A DNA stretch of 64,000 bases from Geomonas agri (GTDB lineage Bacteria; Desulfobacterota; Desulfuromonadia; Geobacterales; Geobacteraceae): positions 1,772,799-1,836,798 of the forward strand of contig NZ_JAINZO010000001.1 in NCBI RefSeq assembly GCF_020179605.1, written 5' to 3'. Each line of letters opens with the position of its first letter. Within the stretch, counting starts at the first letter, position 1. Positions 9,802-18,125 of the stretch are shown here, in pieces. The notes beneath the pieces are model-generated. The model searched no databases, was not told the origin of the DNA, and saw only the letters and a program-made list of their open reading frames with translations. A program made the translations under genes and the position numbers.

Positions 9802-11085
9802 ATGATCCCCCTGCTCGTAGCTATCTTTCTGGTCGCTTACGCCGCCATCGCCCTTGAGCATCCGATCAGGATCAACAAGTCATCTTCCGCCCTTCTCGGT
9901 GCCGGACTTCTGTGGTCGGTATACGCCCTGCTGGGCCCTGACAGCCATTTGGTCGTGCAACAATTGAACGAGTCGTTGGCATCGACGGCGCAGATCGTCT
10001 TCTTCTTAATCGGGGCCATGACCATCGTGGAAGTAGTCGATGCCCACAACGGTTTCGAAGTTATCACGGCACACATAAAGACCCGTAAACTGTCATCGCT
10101 GATGTGGCTGGTTGGATTCGTTACCTTCTTCCTAAGCGCTGTCCTCGACAATCTGACCACCACCATCGTGATGATCTCGCTTATGAAGAAGCTTCTGGAC
10201 CGGCACGATGACCGCCTTTTCTTCGCCGGCCTCATTGTCATCGCCGCCAATGCCGGCGGTGCATGGACCCCTATCGGCGACGTGACCACTACCATGCTCT
10301 GGATCGGCGGGCAGATCACCCCACTCCAGATCATGAAGGGCGTACTTGCCCCCTCACTTGTGAATCTCATGCTACCGCTCGCCTTCGTCGCTTACCAACT
10401 CAAGGGGCGCGAGGTGGTGGCTCCGGTGCGGTTCGAAAATGGGGCACTGCCCCAATCTACCCTGTTCGAGCGCAACCTGATGTTCTTCCTCGGCATCGGC
10501 ATTCTGGTGAGCGTTCCGGTGTTCAAGACGGTCACTCACCTCCCTCCTTTCATGGGAATCCTGCTGGGGCTCGGGCTGCTTTGGCTCACCGGGGACCTCG
10601 TGCATCGGAACAAGGAGGAGATGGACAAGCGGCACTTTACCCTCGCCCATGCCCTGGAGAAGATCGACATGAGCTCTATCGTCTTCTTTATCGGCATCCT
10701 GCTGGCCGTGGCCACCCTGGAACATACCCATATCCTGGCAGCAATCGCCTCGTGGCTGGACCGGGCCGTTGGACGGCTGGACCTGATCGTGACACTTATC
10801 GGACTGGTCAGCTCGATCGTCGACAACGTACCGCTGGTCGCCGCCAGCATGGGAATGTACAACCTGGCGCAGCACCCGGCGGACAGCTTCCTCTGGGAGT
10901 TCATGGCCTATTGCGCGGGAACGGGGGGATCCATCCTGGTGATCGGCTCGGCCGCGGGGGTCGCGGCCATGGGGTTGGAAAAACTGCATTTCTTCTGGTA
11001 CGTAAAGCGGATCAGCGGCTTGGCTTTGCTCGGTTACTTCGGCGGGATAGCGGTTTATCTGCTGCAGACCAGGCTGTTCGGCTGA
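9802..11085 (+). CDS. nhaD: Na+/H+ antiporter NhaD
   Basis: A 427-residue NhaD-type antiporter of the ArsB/NhaD (IT) superfamily with about 11-12 membrane segments. The diagnostic stretches AVLDNLTTTIVMISL and SSIVDNVPLVAASMGM, each with an Asp-Asn pair, are the re-entrant loops that bind Na+ in this superfamily, and AGGAWTPIGDVTTTMLW is typical of NhaD. It would expel sodium in exchange for protons at alkaline pH or high salt, and could close the sodium cycle used by the TRAP transporter upstream. ATG follows GAGGAAACACACTA. It is convergent with the gene at 11194, with no clear terminator between. Confidence 0.93.
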   Translation: MIPLLVAIFLVAYAAIALEHPIRINKSSSALLGAGLLWSVYALLGPDSHLVVQQLNESLASTAQIVFFLIGAMTIVEVVDAHNGFEVITAHIKTRKLSSLMWLVGFVTFFLSAVLDNLTTTIVMISLMKKLLDRHDDRLFFAGLIVIAANAGGAWTPIGDVTTTMLWIGGQITPLQIMKGVLAPSLVNLMLPLAFVAYQLKGREVVAPVRFENGALPQSTLFERNLMFFLGIGILVSVPVFKTVTHLPPFMGILLGLGLLWLTGDLVHRNKEEMDKRHFTLAHALEKIDMSSIVFFIGILLAVATLEHTHILAAIASWLDRAVGRLDLIVTLIGLVSSIVDNVPLVAASMGMYNLAQHPADSFLWEFMAYCAGTGGSILVIGSAAGVAAMGLEKLHFFWYVKRISGLALLGYFGGIAVYLLQTRLFG

Positions 11086-11193
11086 TCCCCGGCCTCACGC
11101 ACGGGAGAGGAACGTGGCGCTCTGGGCAGCGCAGCGTTGACTCCCCAAGGTATTCAAGCAGCCGGTGGCACGGCCGATGAAGACGGAATCGGC

Positions 11194-11754
11194 CTACCAG
11201 GTCCGGAACAGGCCGGAGTCGATGTGGACGAATCCGGATTGGGGATAGTAGCCGACCCCTCCTGCGGCAAGGGCGATGGCGGTGTGCCGGATACGGTCCA
11301 GTCCTACCCGCGGTATGGCGAGGTCGATGGCCATCCCCTTCATGTGCAGGCTGTCCTTGGCCACTCCACCCGACCTGCTGCGCAGGCGGGCGTTGTACTC
11401 CGGCGAGCGGTAGCCGGAAATGATGTGGATCTCGTTGTTACCGCCCAGGGAGTTGTCCAGCCGGTTCAGGTACTCGAGCACGCGCAGGTCCATGGTGGTG
11501 GTTTCGTTGGTATTGTGGCAACGGAAGATCCAGTTGAGAGCCTGGAGCGCGTCCTCGCAGTATTCGCCCATGTTGTTGCGGTAGGTGACGGTGAGCCTTT
11601 CTTTGCAGTTGACGTTGTAAAGGGAGAGCTTACCCTCGGGCGCCCCGCTCCCCTCCATGAATTTGGCGAAGGCCGATTTCGCACCCAGGACCGTGGCGGC
11701 GAAAAAAGCCGACGACTTCAGGAACATCCTGCGGCACAACATTTTATCTTTCAC
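11194..11754 (-). CDS. Tat-exported YcbK-like M15 peptidase (DUF882)
   Basis: A 186-residue protein with a twin-arginine signal (CRRMFLKSSAFFAATVLGA), followed by a DUF882/YcbK peptidase-M15A domain. The zinc-site pattern is visible: SGYRSPEYN, then DSLHMKGMAIDLAI, then GGVGYYPQSGFVHIDSG, supplying the His and Asp ligands. E. coli MepK of this family cuts 3-3 cross-links in peptidoglycan, so a similar role in the periplasm is likely. An L,D-transpeptidase that makes such links is encoded at 41031, not linked. AGGAGTT precedes the start. Confidence 0.85.
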   Translation of the reverse strand: MKDKMLCRRMFLKSSAFFAATVLGAKSAFAKFMEGSGAPEGKLSLYNVNCKERLTVTYRNNMGEYCEDALQALNWIFRCHNTNETTTMDLRVLEYLNRLDNSLGGNNEIHIISGYRSPEYNARLRSRSGGVAKDSLHMKGMAIDLAIPRVGLDRIRHTAIALAAGGVGYYPQSGFVHIDSGLFRTW

Positions 11755-11929
11755 ATAAACTCCTATAAATCAAAGAGTTAGCCGCGCAACGTGGCTATCC
11801 CTTGCTACCACAAAGCCTCCTTTCCTGTCAACCATGACGTGCCGACACCTTCCTTTAACTTGCTAATGTGGCGCGGTATGTTTTGCTCTCTTCGTCGGCA
11901 CCCACCTCCCACTTACAGGGGGCCAGGCC

Positions 11930-12241
11930 ATGAAGATACCCTACGCCACCAAGACCACGTCGCTACTCTCCGGGATGACCCTCGCGGTGATGCTTTCCAC
12001 CGGGGAGCACCTCACCGGCCCGGTGAGCGCCCTCTGCACCATCACCGGCGCCATCTGGTTCCCGGTCTCCATCGCCGTCTTCGTCCACGGCAAGCAAAGC
12101 ATCGAATACAAGATCCAGTCGCTGCGCGGGGAGCGTCCCTACATCGACATCCCCAAAGACATCACACCGCGGGCGCTGGTCTGGTTCTCTTCGACGCTGG
12201 CCACCGCGTGGCTCCTCAGCCTTTTCTACCAGCACCCATAA
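11930..12241 (+). CDS. Small membrane protein, unknown function
   Basis: A 103-residue protein that I do not recognise. It has two or three hydrophobic segments (about residues 10-25, 32-52 and 82-98) with a basic, hydrophilic loop containing QSIEYKIQSLRGERPYIDIP between them. The ATG lies 8 bases after AGGGGGCC. It is divergent from the YcbK-like gene and is followed at once by a strong terminator, so it is a single-gene unit. Confidence 0.65.
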   Translation: MKIPYATKTTSLLSGMTLAVMLSTGEHLTGPVSALCTITGAIWFPVSIAVFVHGKQSIEYKIQSLRGERPYIDIPKDITPRALVWFSSTLATAWLLSLFYQHP

Positions 12242-12247
12242 ACGTAA

Positions 12248-12275
12248 AAAGGGGAGTTCGCATGAACTCCCCTTT
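12248..12275. terminator. Bidirectional terminator
   Basis: Stem AAAGGGGAGTTC / GAACTCCCCTTT with loop GCAT, seven bases after the membrane-protein stop and 33 bases beyond the stop of the convergent gene at 12308. A/T flanks on both sides suit termination in both directions. Confidence 0.85.
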
Positions 12276-12307
12276 CCCCAGTCTTTCTCCGTTATCCGCG
12301 CCGTGCC

Positions 12308-13003
12308 TTAAAGGTCGAGGGTCTGCTCCAAGTCCGACTCCAGCGCGCTCCTGATCGCCTTGATCATCTCGACCGGAGAGAACGGTTTCTGGATCAGGTG
12401 AAAATCCTCCCTCGCCTGCAGGTGATCCGGCCGGTAGCCGCTCATAAAGACCGCCTTCGCCTTCGGGTTCACCTTCTTGATCTCCTTGAAGCAGCTGATA
12501 CCGTCCTTGCGCGGCATCACCACGTCCATAACCACCAGGTGGATCGGTCCGTTCTCGGTGTACTTCTCGATGGCGTCCTGGCCATCTTCGGCGGTGATGA
12601 CCTTGTATCCGTAGCTGGCAAGAAAGTCGGACAGCATCTCGCGGAGCTGTTTTTCGTCATCGACGATCAGGATTGTTTCGGATCCCTGATAACTGTTGTT
12701 GATCTTGCTCATCATGATCTCCATGCTGCTAATCCAGTCTATCTTGGATCCTTCGGCCCTCAACCGATCCGGTGTGTTGATCTTCAGGATGAATTCCGTT
12801 TCGTAGATGATGCTGGAAGCGGAAGTATTGAGGGCACTGGCCAAGGCGAAGATGGAGACCAGACTCGGCTGCTGCTTTCCCCCTTCTATGTTCGAGATGA
12901 ACTTGCGGTCCAGGCAACTTGACATGGACAGCTTGTCCTGGGAAAGGTTGCGCTCCCTTCTCAATCTGCGAATCACAATGCCAAAAGCTTCTTCAATAGT
13001 CAT
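12308..13003 (-). CDS. Regulator with N-terminal Xre-type HTH and C-terminal receiver domain
   Basis: A 231-residue protein with an unusual domain order. Residues 1-70 are a Cro/C1-type helix-turn-helix (GIVIRRLRRERNLSQDKLS ... RKFISNIEGGKQQPSLVSIFALASAL); a linker of about 35 residues follows; residues 108-225 are a receiver (ILIVDDEKQLREML, phosphoacceptor in LVVMDVVMPRKDG, then the MSGY and QKPFSP positions of the switch). Most response regulators have the receiver first and a different HTH class. No kinase is adjacent, so the phosphate source is unknown. It is convergent with the gene at 11930 and shares its terminator. Confidence 0.85.
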   Translation of the reverse strand: MTIEEAFGIVIRRLRRERNLSQDKLSMSSCLDRKFISNIEGGKQQPSLVSIFALASALNTSASSIIYETEFILKINTPDRLRAEGSKIDWISSMEIMMSKINNSYQGSETILIVDDEKQLREMLSDFLASYGYKVITAEDGQDAIEKYTENGPIHLVVMDVVMPRKDGISCFKEIKKVNPKAKAVFMSGYRPDHLQAREDFHLIQKPFSPVEMIKAIRSALESDLEQTLDL

Positions 13004-13174
13004 TAATCATCCTCCACTTGGAGGTTTTATAGCAAGTTTTCATATAAATTGCTGTAGACAATTACCCCCACGAATTAGAGACAGTTGTGATCCGTGATTC
13101 AGGGAAACCCGGCTGGACAGGTGCACAGAATCACCCTTTACCACACCGGAACTAACAACGGCAGCTATGCATGT

Positions 13175-13206
13175 TAAAGGGGGGGCCCATATGGAGCCCC
13201 CCCTTA
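13175..13206 (-). terminator. Terminator of the PilZ-secreted protein unit
   Basis: On the minus strand a G7/C7-rich stem (AAGGGGGGGCTCC / GGGCCCCCCCTT) with loop ATAT ends in TTTAAC, 30 bases past the stop at 13236. Confidence 0.8.
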
Positions 13207-13235
13207 GTTATCGGAACGACGGCGACTTCTTTTAC

Positions 13236-14540
13236 TTATTTTTTCTGCACCGCCGGCTTGGCTGCGTAGAAGGAGAGTTCTCCCTGCTTTACCAGGGAGT
13301 TGCAAACGTCTTTGACAAAGATTTCCACCTTGTAGGTGCCGGCGATCCCAGGAATCTTGTAGTTGGCGATGTATTGCACAGCGTTACCGGCAGCGTCAAG
13401 GTCCCAACGGATCCCACCGGAACCGTCACCGGCCACATAGGTAGCTGCAGTCTCGCCCGAAGGGAGCTTAACAACGGCCACTACATCGGTGAACGGTGGC
13501 AGGAAGGCGCCGGTTGTATCGGTGATTGCCCATTTAATAGCGACATCAGCAGTGGAGTTGAACTGCTTGCCGACAACACTGATGGGGGGGAGAGGTGCCA
13601 CGCCTACGCCCACCGTAAATGACCTAACATCCGAGCCAGTGTGAATGGTCGGGGTGGCGGCATCGTCCGCCTCTGCTTTCAAGGTGAAGGTACCAATCTG
13701 GTTTGCGATGGCATTCTCGGTAAACGTTACCTCCTCGCCCGCTGCTACCGGCAGCGAGACGCTGCTCGAAAGAGCGCCGCTGATATCGTGCTCTACGGCT
13801 TCCGCGCAAGTGGTGATAAAGGCGCGGGCGGCGTGAACTCCGGTGCCGGCCCCTTCCTCAGTCGGGTCTACTATTTTGAAGGTTGCCTGCAGCGGAGCAT
13901 TGAGCAGCAAAGACGCCCCATCAGCAGGGCTGGATATGTTGACGACCGGCGGGAGAGTGTCCAGTTTTACCTGCAGTGGCTCAGCGATGTTGACGGTAAA
14001 GGTTTTGTTGGCCGGTCCGACACCACTCCCTTTTTCTGTTTCGGGGTTGGTCATCCTGGTTTGAATGTTTACGATGTACTCCCCCGCCGGTACCGTGCTC
14101 GTGTTGGTGAAGGTCAAGCTGACCGCCTGGCTACCTTTGCCCGGGTCGGTAAGCGTGAAGTTCGCGGGAGTAAAGACGAATGCATTCTTGAGGGCGTTCA
14201 GCTGCTCCTCGGTCAGGCTGGGGGTGGAGCCGTCCCCGTTATAGACATCGGTCACCCTCACCTCTAAATCGATGTCCGCACCGCTGTCTCCGTTACCGAA
14301 AACGTAATCGAGCAACGGATCGCAGGAACCGGTTACGTTTACGCGCGGCGAGAGAACGGTAAAAGTGGCCGTGAACTGGTCCACACTGGTGCGCGTGTAA
14401 CTGTAGGAGGAAGGAGCGATGTCTACCGCACTAAGCGGGCTGTTGGTGCCGCAGGGCCCCAAGACCGGTTTTTCAGCCATTGCAGTACTGGCCAAAGTTA
14501 AAAGCATACCCAAAGCAAGTGTCGATACATTTCTCCTCAT
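13236..14540 (-). CDS. Large exported protein with Ig-like repeats, unknown function
   Basis: A 434-residue protein with a clear Sec signal peptide (MRRNVSTLALGML, cut near AMAEKP). The mature part is rich in Thr, Val, Ser and Gly with alternating beta patterns. Phrases such as LPPVVNISSPADGASLLL and GTFTLKAEADDAATPTIH resemble bacterial Ig-like or cadherin-like surface modules, and the C-terminal 100 residues (FTDVVAVVKLPSGET ... GIAGTYKVEIFVKDVCNSL) look like a further beta domain. There is no visible anchor or sorting motif. I cannot name the family. The open frame starts four codons earlier, but the ATG at 14540 has GGAGGG in front, whereas the upstream ATG overlaps that site. It lies 41 bases after the PilZ gene, probably in one operon. 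Confidence 0.8.
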   Translation of the reverse strand: MRRNVSTLALGMLLTLASTAMAEKPVLGPCGTNSPLSAVDIAPSSYSYTRTSVDQFTATFTVLSPRVNVTGSCDPLLDYVFGNGDSGADIDLEVRVTDVYNGDGSTPSLTEEQLNALKNAFVFTPANFTLTDPGKGSQAVSLTFTNTSTVPAGEYIVNIQTRMTNPETEKGSGVGPANKTFTVNIAEPLQVKLDTLPPVVNISSPADGASLLLNAPLQATFKIVDPTEEGAGTGVHAARAFITTCAEAVEHDISGALSSSVSLPVAAGEEVTFTENAIANQIGTFTLKAEADDAATPTIHTGSDVRSFTVGVGVAPLPPISVVGKQFNSTADVAIKWAITDTTGAFLPPFTDVVAVVKLPSGETAATYVAGDGSGGIRWDLDAAGNAVQYIANYKIPGIAGTYKVEIFVKDVCNSLVKQGELSFYAAKPAVQKK

Positions 14541-14581
14541 GATGCCCTCCATTTAATAGTGTTCAGTTCAGTACTGCGTCG

Positions 14582-14956
14582 TTATAGGATCCTCGGTTGG
14601 TACCTGAAGATTGGTTCCTGATTGTGCATAGTTGTTGTGTCGTCGTCGGCTGCGTCATTTCTCTTGTGCAGCAACTCGGCGACGCATTCGTTGATGGCAA
14701 CAGCAGTTCCCTGCCTACCGTCAACCTCTTCCACTCGGACTACTTGGGCATGACACGTCAGTTTGACCATCTTGTTAGGCCCCTGATTGGTCAAGCACAT
14801 GGTCAATTGAACCTCTTCGCCTAGCCCGAGTACCTGGTCGGTGGTGAAGTAGATCCCGTCAGTACTGTAATCCCGGGTGAGGCCAGTCCCTTCTCTGAGT
14901 TCGATGGGGACCTCACAGCTATAACGTACTGCTTTTCTGTTCTCCAAACGCCCCAT
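14582..14956 (-). CDS. PilZ-domain protein (c-di-GMP receptor candidate)
   Basis: A 124-residue single-domain PilZ protein. Both c-di-GMP binding elements are visible: RKAVRYSC near the N terminus (RxxxR) and DYSTDGIYF (D/NxSxxG). The rest is the usual six-stranded barrel with a short variable tail. It lies 41 bases upstream of a large exported protein gene, so it may tie that protein's production or export to c-di-GMP (inference). The start follows GGTGGGGGG. Confidence 0.9.
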   Translation of the reverse strand: MGRLENRKAVRYSCEVPIELREGTGLTRDYSTDGIYFTTDQVLGLGEEVQLTMCLTNQGPNKMVKLTCHAQVVRVEEVDGRQGTAVAINECVAELLHKRNDAADDDTTTMHNQEPIFRYQPRIL

Positions 14957-15018
14957 GAGTTGCCCCCCACCTCGATGTCGACGATTGTAGACTTATGGAT
15001 GCAAACGACAATAACCGA

Positions 15019-15077
15019 ACGGATATATTTCTGCATAGCCGATGGATATATTCCCCTATACCTTTCGGTATATGCCA
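15019..15077 (-). promoter_or_regulatory. Repeat-rich regulatory region upstream of the PilZ gene
   Basis: The AT-rich stretch holds GGATATATT twice (15020-15028 and 15047-15055, 27 bp apart) and the inverted repeat TATACC-TTTC-GGTATA just beyond. Such spacing suggests a regulator binding region for the PilZ operon, although I see no certain -10/-35 pair. Confidence 0.4.
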
Positions 15078-15170
15078 GTGCATCCATGGACCTCCAGCGC
15101 CAAGGTCGACGTCAAAGTGCAGTACGGCTTCAACGGCCTGCTAGCTCCCTACGTCAAGCTCGGGAAGTAG
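15072..15170 (+). pseudogene. C-terminal gene remnant
   Basis: A short frame ends WTSSAKVDVKVQYGFNGLL followed by APYVKLGK and a stop, with codon use like a real GC-rich gene and directly followed by a strong terminator (15184-15227). There is no ribosome binding site or room for an N-terminal part, because the upstream DNA is the AT-rich promoter region of the PilZ gene. I read it as the 3' end of a lost gene that kept its terminator. The parent family is not recognised. Confidence 0.4.
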
Positions 15171-15183
15171 CAACGTCAGCACC

Positions 15184-15227
15184 AAAATCAAAAGGAGGCG
15201 GGGAATTCCCCGCCTCCTTTTGATTTT
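15184..15227. terminator. 44-nt perfect palindrome, bidirectional terminator
   Basis: Perfect 20-bp arms around AATT: AAAATCAAAA then GGAGGCGGGG on the left, mirrored on the right and ending in TTTTGATTTT. It follows the gene remnant at 15072 and would stop transcription in either direction. Confidence 0.85.
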
Positions 15228-15372
15228 CAGCCCTTTCCGTACCGGCCCTAAAACATTAAGAATGCACGGGCTGCACTTTAACTCTAAATGTTATTGCGCA
15301 AACAGGAGCCTTCGCTATAGTGGTCACGCCGTGTCAGATTGGAAGTTTCCAACAAGGTATATGGAGGTGACC

Positions 15373-15741
15373 ATGCTACGTCTAAAGTTCGACTTAAAAG
15401 GAAGGCCTTCGGCAGTTCTGGCCAACTGCAAACGTTACTACAACGGGTTAAGCGGGCTATCCCTGTATCGCAACGTACCAGACCAGGCGATTCCCTTGGC
15501 CCGAATAAAAGAGGCCATCGACGACGCAGAGCAGAAATACCAGGCAGCAATCAATTTTGACCGGGTGCAGATCGTGCTGCGCGACAAGTCATTCAAGGAA
15601 CTTCTCGAGTTGTTCAAAAAGATCGCGGGATATCTGCAACTCATCGCAACGGAAGAAAACATTCCCGAACTTCTCCAAGCCGGCGTCCAGATCGTCACCC
15701 CTTTTAAAAAGAGGAAGCAATCCACACCGGCAACGACCTAA
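15373..15741 (+). CDS. Small basic protein, unknown function
   Basis: A 122-residue protein I do not recognise. It is rich in Lys and Leu, mostly helical, with no signal peptide or membrane segment; it begins MLRLKFDLKGRPSAVLANCK and ends in a basic tail (PFKKRKQ). The frame is open for 51 codons further upstream, but GGAGGTGACC directly before the ATG at 15373 fixes the start. It stands alone between two terminators. Confidence 0.7.
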   Translation: MLRLKFDLKGRPSAVLANCKRYYNGLSGLSLYRNVPDQAIPLARIKEAIDDAEQKYQAAINFDRVQIVLRDKSFKELLELFKKIAGYLQLIATEENIPELLQAGVQIVTPFKKRKQSTPATT

Positions 15742-15777
15742 CTCGGATTGCAGCATGCACAACACCGCTGTGGACCC

Positions 15778-15816
15778 TCCGGGGGGAGGCTTCCTTCCCC
15801 CCGTTTTTCCTGCTTC
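15778..15816 (+). terminator. Terminator after the small basic protein gene
   Basis: GGGGGGA pairs with TTCCCCCC around a GC-rich loop, followed by GTTTTTCC, 37 bases after the stop at 15741. Confidence 0.75.
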
Positions 15817-15837
15817 CCCCCCGCCAAAGTGAAGAGT

Positions 15838-16181
15838 ATGCCACTCCATACGGCCCGATACTCCCGCTCGGTTGAAGGGCATGACACTTCATACGAACCG
15901 TCACTCCGATCACGTTGAACGGCATGGCACTTCATATGAACCGGTACTCCAATCACGTTGAACGGCATGGCACTTCATGCGGACCGTCACTCCGATCACG
16001 TTGAATGACATGGCACTTCATATGAACCGGCACCCCGATCAAATTGAACGGCATGACCCTTCATATGAACCGGCATTCCGATCAAGTTGAACAGCATGGC
16101 ACCTCATATGAACCGGCACTCCGATCACGTTGAACGGCATGGCACTTCATACGAACCGGCACTCCGATCAAGGTCAACCGC
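15838..16181. repeat. Array of eight 43-bp tandem repeats
   Basis: Eight contiguous units of exactly 43 bp begin at 15838, 15881, 15924, 15967, 16010, 16053, 16096 and 16139, plus the first bases of a ninth. Each unit starts ATGGCACTTCAT (with small changes), then GAACCGGCACTCCGATCA, then GTTGAACGGC. The outer units (1 and 8) are the most diverged. Because 43 is not a multiple of three and stops occur, the array is not coding. There are no spacers, so it is not CRISPR. It fills the gap between a terminator and the 3' end of the helicase gene, 14 bases from its stop. Confidence 0.9.
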
Positions 16182-16194
16182 ATGCCAGTTCCCT

Positions 16195-18105
16195 TTACGT
16201 CTCGGACTGGGCCGCGTGACGAAGCCCCTGCGCCAGCGGTTGGTGGTGGACGATGTGGAGGGTCTTGCAGGCGCGGGTGATGGCAACGTACAAGAGGTTG
16301 CGGTCCGGGTCAGTCTGCCGGTAGTCGTAGGAGCTGGGGTTGTAGAGGATGACGTTGGAGAACTCGACGCCTTTAATGGCGTGAGCGTGGATGACCTGCA
16401 CGCCGGGCAGAAAGGAAACCTCCCCTTCGGCGTGCAAACCAGTGACACCGGCGAGCGCCGCGTGCAGTGCTTTGACATCAGCCTTCTTCTTGCAGATCAC
16501 GCCGGTAAGTGACGTGGGCGCAGCCTGCACCATCCCCTCCACGATGTCTCGGATCTTCGCCATCGACTCTGCGGCATGCCTGGTGGGGTGAAAGCCGACC
16601 ACGCCGGAATGGGCCTTGGTGGTGTCGGCATTGCGCCCGCTAACCTGGGCAGCCAGGTCGACGATTTCCTTTGGGCAGCGGTAAGAGACGGTCAGATTCT
16701 CCTTCTCCAACCCCTGCGACTGGAGCTGGGCGATTACGCTGGAGAACCCTTGGGAGTCCAAGAAGCTCAGGATCTGCTGCTTTTCGTCGGCGCAGATGGT
16801 GAGGCTGCGCGCCGCGGAGCTAGCGGCGATGATGGTACGCAACTCAAGCGAGGAGAGGTCCTGGGCCTCGTCGACGACGATGTGGTCGTAGGCGTTGAGC
16901 GCCCCGGGCACGACGGCACCGGCCGGGCGGCGCAGTTGGGCCAGGCGGAGCAGGATGCTGACATCCGAGAACGAAACCATCCGATCCTTGGCCGCGAACT
17001 TCTTCCGGGCAACCTGCTGGAACTCCGTCCCCGCGTCCGAGCAGAGGGCGGCGACGACGTAGTCCTGCATGAGAAAGCGCCACAGGTCGGTGACCGGCTC
17101 GATCTTGGTGGTCTCCTTCACGTACTTCGCGAGAAGAGCCGGCACCCTGCTGCTTTTCTTCTGCGCCCCGAATGGATCGTCGAAGACCGTTTTCAGCGAG
17201 TGGACGCCGATGGCGGCAAGCGCCGTCAGGGACCAGGCGCTGTAGGTGTCAACGCGGACGGGGCCGAGCAAGGTGTCGCTGCTCTGCTTGACGTAGTCGC
17301 GCAGGACGCGATTGAACATGAGAACGATACACCGCTCCGGACGGTACTTCTCCGGCGCGTCGAACATGAGAAACGAGAGCCGGTGCAGCGCCACCGTGGT
17401 CTTCCCTGCTCCGGCCGCGCCGTTTATGACCACCACGCCGTCTCTCAGCTTGGTGATGGCGCGGAACTGCTCCGGGGAGATCAGAGCGGCGATCGAGTCG
17501 ACCATGCGGTGGTCTTCGGTCCGCTCCTTGGTGTCGGCGGTCGTCTCGACGGCACCGCCGTTCTTATGCCAGGCGCCCCCGCGAAGTTCGTACGTCTCGG
17601 AGGGGGTCTCGATGCGGGTCAATGCCTTTCTTGCGATGGTCACCTTGTCCCGGCGGGTGATCACCCCTTCCCTCTCGACGCCCCTGATGGTCAGCTCGTA
17701 TTCCTCACCGATGTCGTACCCCTCGTAGAAGGGGCCGGTGATCTCAGCCTTTCTCCAGTCGATGACGACCACCCTCTGGCCGTCCATGAGGGTCTGGTTG
17801 CCTATCAGGTATTCCTTCTTGCCGATCCGGCGGTCGTTGTCGTGGATGCCTAGGATACCGAAGTACGGAGACGCCTGCTGGGTGAATTCGTGCAGGTATT
17901 TGCGCGGCGAGTGATGCCCGTGCTCGATCAGTTTCTCAGCGAGGTCGTTCTTCTCGCGCCAGTCCACCGAACCCAGGCGCTGCTGTTCCAGTTCCCTCGT
18001 GTACGCCTCATGCCTGCCGATGGTCTGGAGACGGTCCACCGCGTACCGCTCTATCGCCTCATGCACCCTGTCCAGCCGCTCTATTTCCTGTTGTACGATT
18101 ACCAT
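16195..18105 (-). CDS. HelD/UvrD-like superfamily 1 ATPase
   Basis: A protein of about 636 residues. An N-terminal helical part (IERLDRVHEAIERYAVDRL) is followed by a domain with DGQRVVVIDWRKAEITGPF as in HelD-type proteins, then the SF1 motor: motif I INGAAGAGKTTVALHRLSF, motif II VVDEAQDLS, motif IV VSYRCPKEIVDLA, motif V AHAIKGVEFSNVILYNP, motif VI RNLLYVAITRACKTL. HelD proteins free stalled RNA polymerase; others of this group are DNA repair helicases, and the sequence alone does not decide. The frame runs back to 18234, but the ATG at 18105 after GGGGAG is chosen because the upstream part contains a terminator-like hairpin and reads poorly as protein. Confidence 0.85.
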   Translation of the reverse strand: MVIVQQEIERLDRVHEAIERYAVDRLQTIGRHEAYTRELEQQRLGSVDWREKNDLAEKLIEHGHHSPRKYLHEFTQQASPYFGILGIHDNDRRIGKKEYLIGNQTLMDGQRVVVIDWRKAEITGPFYEGYDIGEEYELTIRGVEREGVITRRDKVTIARKALTRIETPSETYELRGGAWHKNGGAVETTADTKERTEDHRMVDSIAALISPEQFRAITKLRDGVVVINGAAGAGKTTVALHRLSFLMFDAPEKYRPERCIVLMFNRVLRDYVKQSSDTLLGPVRVDTYSAWSLTALAAIGVHSLKTVFDDPFGAQKKSSRVPALLAKYVKETTKIEPVTDLWRFLMQDYVVAALCSDAGTEFQQVARKKFAAKDRMVSFSDVSILLRLAQLRRPAGAVVPGALNAYDHIVVDEAQDLSSLELRTIIAASSAARSLTICADEKQQILSFLDSQGFSSVIAQLQSQGLEKENLTVSYRCPKEIVDLAAQVSGRNADTTKAHSGVVGFHPTRHAAESMAKIRDIVEGMVQAAPTSLTGVICKKKADVKALHAALAGVTGLHAEGEVSFLPGVQVIHAHAIKGVEFSNVILYNPSSYDYRQTDPDRNLLYVAITRACKTLHIVHHQPLAQGLRHAAQSET

Positions 18106-18125
18106 CAACTCCCCACAGCCGGAAC

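Noticed and set aside
13004-13170. Possible c-di-GMP riboswitch upstream of the HTH-receiver gene
   Set aside because: Such switches are frequent in this group, but I could not find the conserved core of the GEMM fold on either strand.
15838-16181. Possible CRISPR array
   Set aside because: The repeats are contiguous 43-bp units with no spacers and no cas gene nearby; it is a plain tandem array.
16576-17853. 425-codon plus-strand frame opposite the helicase
   Set aside because: The opposite strand has all SF1 motifs in order; this frame is an antisense shadow.
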